DNA from: Cognatiluteimonas lumbrici
GTDB taxonomy: Bacteria; Pseudomonadota; Gammaproteobacteria; Xanthomonadales; Xanthomonadaceae
DNA length: 64,000 nt
Assembly: GCF_006476065.1 (NCBI RefSeq)
Contig: NZ_ML636798.1
Coordinates: 850,906 to 914,905 of the forward strand
Reading direction: 5' to 3'
Shown here one piece after another: positions 58,962-64,000 of the stretch. Within the stretch, counting starts at the first letter, position 1. Each line of letters starts with the position of its first letter. The translations under genes and the position numbers were made by a program. A model generated the notes under the pieces. The model saw only the letters and a list, made by a program, of their open reading frames with translations, was not told where the DNA came from and searched no databases.

Positions 58962-59255
58962 ATGCCGATCCTCCGCATGCGCCTCACCGGAAGCGACGAC
59001 GACGTCCGTGCCATTTCCAACCTGCTGCAGAGCCTGGACGGCATCGAGCACGTGGAGGAAGTGGCCGACATGATGGACCGCATGGACGACGCGGACTCCA
59101 GCTCCGCCGGGCTCAGCGAGAGCAACGGCCCGGACGCGCACGAGATCGAGGTCGAGGCCGGCAACGCCGCCACCGCACGCAAGGTGCGCGAGGCGGTCGA
59201 GGCGCTGGCCTTCGACATGGACGTGCTGGTGGAGTTCGAGGAAGAGGAAGACTGA
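58962..59255 (+). CDS. Acidic small protein of unknown function
   Basis: A 97-residue cytoplasmic protein, MPILRMRLTGSDDDVRAISN..., with a pattern of strand-helix (residues 3-30), an acidic Asp/Met stretch EVADMMDRMDDADSSS, then strand-helix-strand (EIEVEAGNAATARKVREAVE, FDMDVLVEFEEEED). This would fit a ferredoxin-like (ACT-like) alpha-beta fold. I do not recognise the family. It stands alone between the cyclophilin and M1 peptidase genes. Confidence 0.6.
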   Translation: MPILRMRLTGSDDDVRAISNLLQSLDGIEHVEEVADMMDRMDDADSSSAGLSESNGPDAHEIEVEAGNAATARKVREAVEALAFDMDVLVEFEEEED

Positions 59256-59257
59256 GC

Positions 59258-59275
59258 CCCGGCAACGATGCCGGG
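59258..59275 (+). terminator. Stem-loop after the acidic small protein gene
   Basis: CCCGGCA pairs with TGCCGGG around loop ACGA, 3 bases after the stop codon at 59253-59255. No U tract follows, so it may stabilise the 3' end rather than terminate. Confidence 0.4.
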
Positions 59276-59351
59276 CGCATGACCGCCGGCGGTTGCGGCG
59301 GGCGCCGTCTTGCAGCACCCTCGGGCATTCGTGTCACCCGGGGAACCACCA

Positions 59352-61616
59352 ATGCCTTGCAAGCGAATGCTCCTGGCCTGGGCGCTGGCCGCCTGGCTGC
59401 CACTGGCCATGCACGCGTCGGCCGTGCACGCGCAGGCCGCGCCTGAGGCCGCCGCGCCGGAAACCACTGACGCTATCGCAGCGGAAGCGGCCGCGCCGGC
59501 CGGCGACTGTCCCGCGATCCCGCTCGCCGGCGCCGACGCTGCCGCGGTCACCGTGCCCAGCGCGCCGGACGCCTGGGGCGGCCCGCGCACCGGCGACGAG
59601 CCGACCCTGTCCGACCGCGTGGTGCGCTACGAGATCGACGCCACCCTGGATCCCGACAAGCACACCGTCAGCGGCCGCCAGAAGCTGACCTGGCGCAACC
59701 GCAGCGCGCAGCCGGTGTGCAGCGTCTACCTGCACCTGTACCTCAACGCGTTCGAGGGCCCGGGCAGTACCTTCATGACCGAGCTGCGCGAAGGCAACGA
59801 CCAGTTCCGCAGCGGCGTCGGCACCGGCGACGGCGAATGGGGCTACACGCGCCTGGACAAGGTCGAGCAGGCCGGCCAGCCGGTGCAGTGGGCCTTCGTG
59901 CAGCCCGACGGCGGCCCGGAGACCGACCGCACGGTGGTGCGCCTGGACCTGCCGCAGGCGGTCGCCCCCGGCGCGAGCACCACGCTCGACATCGCCTTCT
60001 TCGACCAGCTTCCGCGCGTGGTCGCGCGCTCCGGCTACTACGGCAGCTTCCACCTGGTCGCGCAGTGGTTCCCGAAGATCGGCGTGCTCGAGCTGCCCGG
60101 CGAACGCGGTGCGACCGCGCCGCGCTGGAACGCGCACGAATTCCACGCGCACAGCGAGTTCTACGCCGACTTCGGCGAGTACGACGTGCGCATCACCGTC
60201 CCGGCCGGCTACACCGTCGGCGCCACCGGCGAGGAAGTGTTCGAGGACGGCAGCGACAAGCCGGTCGAACGCGACGGCATGGTCACGCACCGATTCGTGC
60301 AGGACGACGTGCACGACTTCGCCTGGACCGCGGACAAGCGCTATGCCGAGCCGCTGGTCGGCCATTACGAGGGTCCCGGCAGCCCGCGCGTGACCGTGCG
60401 CGTGCTGTACACGCCCGAGTACGAGAACAACGCGCAGCCGGCGCTGGACGCCACCCTTGCCTCGCTCGAGTACTTCTCGCGCACGCTCGGCCCCTACCCC
60501 TACCGCACGGTGACCGTGGTGATCCCGCCGTACGGCGCGGGCGAGGCCGGCGGCATGGAGTACCCGACGTTCTTCACCGCCTCGAGCTATCCGGACGTCG
60601 CCGAAGGCACGCTGTTCCGCGACCTGCTCGACTTCGTCACCATCCACGAGTTCGGCCACGGCTATTTCTACGGCATCCTCGCCTCGAACGAGTTCGAGGA
60701 GCCGATGCTCGACGAGGGCCTGAACGAGTTCTGGGACCAGCGCATGCTGACCGAGGCCGGCCGCAAGGTGAACCTGTCCGCCGGCTGGATGCGCAAGCTC
60801 GGCATCGACTTCAAGCTGCCGGTGTTCGGCTACGAGCGGATGGCGGCGATGACCGCTTCGCCGGCCGACCCGCTGGGCCAGAATTCCTGGAACCGCATGT
60901 CCGGCCGCAGCTACGGCACCGTGTACTCGCGCACCGCGACCGCCATGCGCGACCTCGAGGCGCAGGTCGGCAAGGAGGCGCTGGAGCGCGCGTTCAAGCT
61001 GTACTACGAGCGCTGGAAGTTCCGCCACCCGAGCATCGCCGATTTCCGCGAGGCGATGATCGAGGGCACCGGCCAGCGCGAGACCGTCGAGCGCCTGTTC
61101 GCGCAGCAGGTCTACGGCGTGAGCAAGGTGGACGACCGCATCGCCAGCCTGTCCAGCGTCGAGGTGCTGCCGCAGCCCGGTTACGCGATGCGCGACGGCA
61201 AGCGCGTCGAGCTGACCCGCGCGGACATCGACAAGGAGATCTCCGACAAGCGCAAGGCCTGGGCGCAGAAGCATGCCGATGCGAAGCCGGGCGAGGCCGG
61301 CCCCTTCCCTTACCGCACGGTGGTGCTGGTGCGCCGCGCCGGTGCCGACGTGCCGCAGCAACTGACGGTCACCTTCGCCGACGGCAGCAAGGAGACCGTG
61401 GAGTTCAGCGGCGATCGCCCGTGGCAGCGCTTCACCTGGACCACGCCCAGCCGCGCGGTCTCGGCGGTGCTCGATCCGGCCGGCAAGCACTACCTCGACG
61501 CCAACAAGCTCGACGACAGCCGCACGCTCGACTCCGACGCGTCGGTCGCGACCCGCATCTCCACCCAGGTGGCCTCGCTGCTGCAGGCCTTCTTCGCTTT
61601 CATGGTGAGCCTATGA
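59352..61616 (+). CDS. M1-family zinc metallopeptidase, exported
   Basis: A 754-residue aminopeptidase-like protein: signal MLLAWALAAWLPLAMHASAVHA (after MPCKR), beta-rich N-domain with SGRQKLTWRNRS, exopeptidase-type motif GGMEYPTFFT (in place of GAMEN), and the catalytic HEFGHGYFYGILASNEFEEP followed by the third ligand in LDEGLNEFWD (about residues 430-460). C-terminal region includes an Ig-like strand set. It overlaps the next gene by 4 bases. Confidence 0.92.
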   Translation: MPCKRMLLAWALAAWLPLAMHASAVHAQAAPEAAAPETTDAIAAEAAAPAGDCPAIPLAGADAAAVTVPSAPDAWGGPRTGDEPTLSDRVVRYEIDATLDPDKHTVSGRQKLTWRNRSAQPVCSVYLHLYLNAFEGPGSTFMTELREGNDQFRSGVGTGDGEWGYTRLDKVEQAGQPVQWAFVQPDGGPETDRTVVRLDLPQAVAPGASTTLDIAFFDQLPRVVARSGYYGSFHLVAQWFPKIGVLELPGERGATAPRWNAHEFHAHSEFYADFGEYDVRITVPAGYTVGATGEEVFEDGSDKPVERDGMVTHRFVQDDVHDFAWTADKRYAEPLVGHYEGPGSPRVTVRVLYTPEYENNAQPALDATLASLEYFSRTLGPYPYRTVTVVIPPYGAGEAGGMEYPTFFTASSYPDVAEGTLFRDLLDFVTIHEFGHGYFYGILASNEFEEPMLDEGLNEFWDQRMLTEAGRKVNLSAGWMRKLGIDFKLPVFGYERMAAMTASPADPLGQNSWNRMSGRSYGTVYSRTATAMRDLEAQVGKEALERAFKLYYERWKFRHPSIADFREAMIEGTGQRETVERLFAQQVYGVSKVDDRIASLSSVEVLPQPGYAMRDGKRVELTRADIDKEISDKRKAWAQKHADAKPGEAGPFPYRTVVLVRRAGADVPQQLTVTFADGSKETVEFSGDRPWQRFTWTTPSRAVSAVLDPAGKHYLDANKLDDSRTLDSDASVATRISTQVASLLQAFFAFMVSL

Positions 61617-62482
61617 ACCGCGCATCCCGACGTGGCGGCCTGGGCGCCGCCTTCTCCTCCCTGGGCACCGCGCTGCAGTGGCGCCTGCTGCTGTTGTGGC
61701 TGCTGGCCACGCTGGTGCCCGCGCTGCTGGTGGCGACGCCGCTGTGGACCTCGCTGCAGGCGCAGTTCGGGCACAGCGTGCACGCCGCGGTCATCGCCGC
61801 CGGCGACGACCTGCCGCTGCTCTTGGAAGGCCTCGGCGAGATGGGCGAGCACGGGCAGTGGCTGGCCGCGGCCCTGGGGGGAAGCGGGCTGCTGATGCTG
61901 CTGCTCGCGCCGTGGCTGACCGGCATGGTCGTCGCCTCGCTGCGCGCCGGCCGCCGCCTCGGCTTCGCGGAACTGGCCGCGGGCGGGCTGTCCGAATACT
62001 GGCGCATGCTGCGCATGATGCTGTGGTCGGTGCTCCCGATCGGCCTGGCGATCCTGCTCGGCGGCATCGTGCTGGGCGCGCTGCAGGCCGGCACCGAGGA
62101 CGCGATCCTCGCCTCCGAGGTGGAGTCGGCCACGCGCATCGGCCTCATCGTCATGGTGGTGCTCGGCGTGCTCGCCCACGTCACCGTCGAGGCCGGCCGC
62201 GGTTGGCTCGGCGCCGACCCGGCGCTGCGCTCGGTGGTGCGTGCGTGGTGGCGCGGCCTCAAGCTGCTGCTGCGCCGTCCGCTGGCGACGCTGCTGGTGT
62301 ACGTGGTGACCTGCGTCGCCGGCTTCGGCCTGGCCGCGCTGCTGGGCTGGCTGCGGCTCGCCGTGGACGGGATCGGCGCGGGCGCGGCGGTGCTGTCGTT
62401 CCTGGTCGGGCAGGCGATCGTGCTCGCGATCGCCTGGGGGCGGATCGCACGCCTGCACGGCCTGGCCGCGATCGCACGCTGA
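61613..62482 (+). CDS. Multi-pass membrane protein of unknown function
   Basis: A 289-residue protein with about six membrane helices (LLLLWLLATLVPALLVATPLW, LMLLLAPWLTGMVVAS, and later segments near residues 140-160, 180-200, 230-250 and 255-280). Arg-rich cytoplasmic loop LRAGRRLGFAELAAGGLSEY. No named family recognised. Its ATG overlaps the M1 peptidase stop, so the two are coupled; a partner or transport role is possible. Confidence 0.75.
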   Translation: MNRASRRGGLGAAFSSLGTALQWRLLLLWLLATLVPALLVATPLWTSLQAQFGHSVHAAVIAAGDDLPLLLEGLGEMGEHGQWLAAALGGSGLLMLLLAPWLTGMVVASLRAGRRLGFAELAAGGLSEYWRMLRMMLWSVLPIGLAILLGGIVLGALQAGTEDAILASEVESATRIGLIVMVVLGVLAHVTVEAGRGWLGADPALRSVVRAWWRGLKLLLRRPLATLLVYVVTCVAGFGLAALLGWLRLAVDGIGAGAAVLSFLVGQAIVLAIAWGRIARLHGLAAIAR

Positions 62483-62495
62483 ACCGCGGCGCCTA

Positions 62496-62516
62496 GGGCG
62501 GCCCCGGAGGCCGCCC
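62496..62516 (+). terminator. Stem-loop after the membrane protein gene
   Basis: GGGCGGCC (62496-62503) pairs perfectly with GGCCGCCC (62509-62516), loop of 5. It is not followed by a T run, so terminator function is uncertain. Confidence 0.45.
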
Positions 62517-62592
62517 GGGGGCCTAACGCGGGACCGGCGTCACGCCCCGGCCGCGCGTCCGACGCTAGGCTGTCCCCGGACAGGGGACCCAG

Positions 62593-64000
62593 ATGCGACA
62601 AGGCGGCAGCCAGCCCGATACCGTGCACGACGCGCCCGGCGACAGTTTCGCCGCGGTGCTGCTGTCCGCGTCCAGCCCGCGCGAAGTGTGCGCGGCGCTG
62701 TTCGCGCAACTGCCGGCACTGCGGCCCGAGGCGGCGCTGTGGTCCACGCGCTGGCCCGAGGCCATCCAGGGCGCGCCGGACGCGGCCAGCGACCGCCTGG
62801 TCGCGCGTGCGGTCCGCGCGCACGCCGCCGGCGCCCGCGCCGATGCCCGCTTCCTGACCCTGTGCGACGACGGCGAGGGCGGCGTGGCCATGCTCTGCCT
62901 GCACCGCCACGCCGCCGGCGACACCGCCGTGCTCGCCGCCTGTGCCGCGGCCGGCGAACGCATGGCCGAACTGCTCGCGCGCGAGCGCCTGCAGGCCACC
63001 GTGGCCCAGCTCGAGAAGGCCGAGCAGCTGCAGCGCGCGCTCTACGCGATCGCCGACATGGCCGGCTCCAGCCTGGACATGCCGGACATGCTGAGCGGCC
63101 TGCACAGGATCGTCTCCGGCCTGATGTACGCGGAGAACTTCTACATCGCGCTGTACGACGAGGACCAGGACAGCCTGCGCTTCGCCTACTTCGCCGACAC
63201 CGTGGACCAGGCCGGCCCTGCCCCGGACGAGGTGGTGCCGCTGTCGCGCATCGAGCGCGGCCTGAGCTGGTACCTGGTGCGCGACGCGCGCCCGATGATG
63301 GGCAGCACCGAGGAGCTGCGCGCACAGGCCTCCGGTCCGCTGCACCTGCACGGCGCCGACAGCACCGACTGGCTCGGCGTGCCGATGCTCCGCGACGGTC
63401 GCGTGATCGGCATCCTGGTCGTGCAGAGCTACCTCGAGGGCACCCGCTACACGCAGGCGGACATGACCCTGCTGGGCTTCGTCGCCGAGCACGTGCTGAC
63501 CGCGCTCGAACGGCGCGACGCGCGCGAGCAGCTCGAGCGCCGGGTCGAGGAACGCACCCGCCAGCTGGCCGAGGCCAACCGCGAGCTGAGCCGCGAGGTC
63601 GCCGAGCGCCAGCGCGGCGAGCGCCTGCAGGCCGCGCTCTACAAGCTGGCGGCGCTGGGCAGCAGCGAGGACAGCAGCATCGCCTTCTACCGCCAGGTGC
63701 ACGCGATCGTCGGCGGCCTGATCCACGCCCGCAACTTCTACATCGCGCTGCTGTCCGCGGACGGCAGCGAGGTCAGCTTCCCGTTCGCGGTCGATGCCTG
63801 CGAGACCGACTGGTCCACGCGCCCGTTCGGGCGCGGCATGACCGAATTCGTCCTGCGCAGCGGCACGCCGCAGGTGGTGGATCCGGCGCGCACCATCGAG
63901 CTGGTGCGCCAGGGCGAGGTGGACCCCCGCTACGTGGATCCGCTGGTCACCAGCTGGCTGGGCGCGCCGCTGGCCGGCGTGGACGGGGTGATCGGCGCAG
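62593..64000 (+). CDS. GAF-domain signalling protein, 3' end outside window
   Basis: About 469 residues are visible. A divergent N-terminal domain (1 to about 125) is followed by GAF domain 1 (about 145-305; YAENFYIALYDEDQDSLRFAYFAD, WLGVPMLRDGRVIGILVVQ), a coiled-coil linker (about 310-345; RRVEERTRQLAEANRELSREV), and the start of GAF domain 2 (ARNFYIALLSADGSEVSFPF). Such architectures in Xanthomonads usually end in GGDEF/EAL or kinase modules; that part lies beyond the right edge. Confidence 0.8.
   Translation, partial: MRQGGSQPDTVHDAPGDSFAAVLLSASSPREVCAALFAQLPALRPEAALWSTRWPEAIQGAPDAASDRLVARAVRAHAAGARADARFLTLCDDGEGGVAMLCLHRHAAGDTAVLAACAAAGERMAELLARERLQATVAQLEKAEQLQRALYAIADMAGSSLDMPDMLSGLHRIVSGLMYAENFYIALYDEDQDSLRFAYFADTVDQAGPAPDEVVPLSRIERGLSWYLVRDARPMMGSTEELRAQASGPLHLHGADSTDWLGVPMLRDGRVIGILVVQSYLEGTRYTQADMTLLGFVAEHVLTALERRDAREQLERRVEERTRQLAEANRELSREVAERQRGERLQAALYKLAALGSSEDSSIAFYRQVHAIVGGLIHARNFYIALLSADGSEVSFPFAVDACETDWSTRPFGRGMTEFVLRSGTPQVVDPARTIELVRQGEVDPRYVDPLVTSWLGAPLAGVDGVIGA

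Overview
The window is very GC-rich double-stranded bacterial chromosome, densely coding on both strands. The block rplU-rpmA-obgE / rpsT / murJ, an ACE-like M2 peptidase, a phosphate porin directly in front of pst, and many short palindromes of the GTAG/GTGG REP (SMAG-like) type point to a gammaproteobacterium of the Xanthomonadaceae/Lysobacteraceae (Lysobacter-Luteimonas-Xanthomonas-Stenotrophomonas group). Genus is an inference; no rRNA is present.

Layout. 1-3.4 kb: murJ (cut by the left edge), rpsT, and the rplU-rpmA-obgE unit. 3.4-4.2 kb: a small, partly AT-richer island with two overlapping small genes that carry double-glycine export leaders (class II microcin-like) and a possible third small membrane protein. 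4.5-15 kb: uvrA, a thioesterase, a copper chaperone, a DUF4139 lipoprotein, two crotonase-fold enzymes, a rhodanese, a CoA pyrophosphatase, an unusual FKBP and nth. 15-20.6 kb: a phosphate-uptake block (OprP-like porin, pstSCAB, phoU) with a clear Pho box. 20.7-26 kb: RNase T, a Gdx/SugE-type exporter, rlmB, rnr, a LigB-type dioxygenase and tRNA-Leu(CAG). 26-33 kb: a 3-methyladenine glycosylase, two membrane proteins, a DesK-type two-component system, a GNAT protein and minCDE. 33-39 kb: a HExxH protein, M2 dipeptidase, Rieske oxygenase, Bcr/CflA transporter and pirin. 39-42 kb: a tandem glycine riboswitch driving gcvP alone. 42-64 kb: thioredoxin-like, isochorismatase and Crp-like genes, a glycine-zipper protein, a DadA-like oxidase, DUF418, SlyD, two NlpC/P60 hydrolases, an M16 pair, a DAACS symporter, alkaline phosphatase, a HemJ/CopD-like protein, a methyltransferase, a PadR/sensor-domain pair, a cyclophilin, an M1 peptidase, and a GAF-domain signalling protein cut by the right edge.

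Most of this is housekeeping. Functional groupings that stand out are phosphate acquisition (porin, Pst, PhoU), envelope and extracytoplasmic peptide turnover (M1, M2, M16 pair, NlpC/P60, FKBP, cyclophilin), cell-division placement (MinCDE), and RNA processing (RNase T, RNase R, RlmB). The most novel-looking locus is the microcin-like pair at 3.6-4.2 kb. The second theme is REP palindromes that have invaded gene ends: five genes take their TAG stop codon from a REP, and one REP pair lies in frame inside the linker of MinC.
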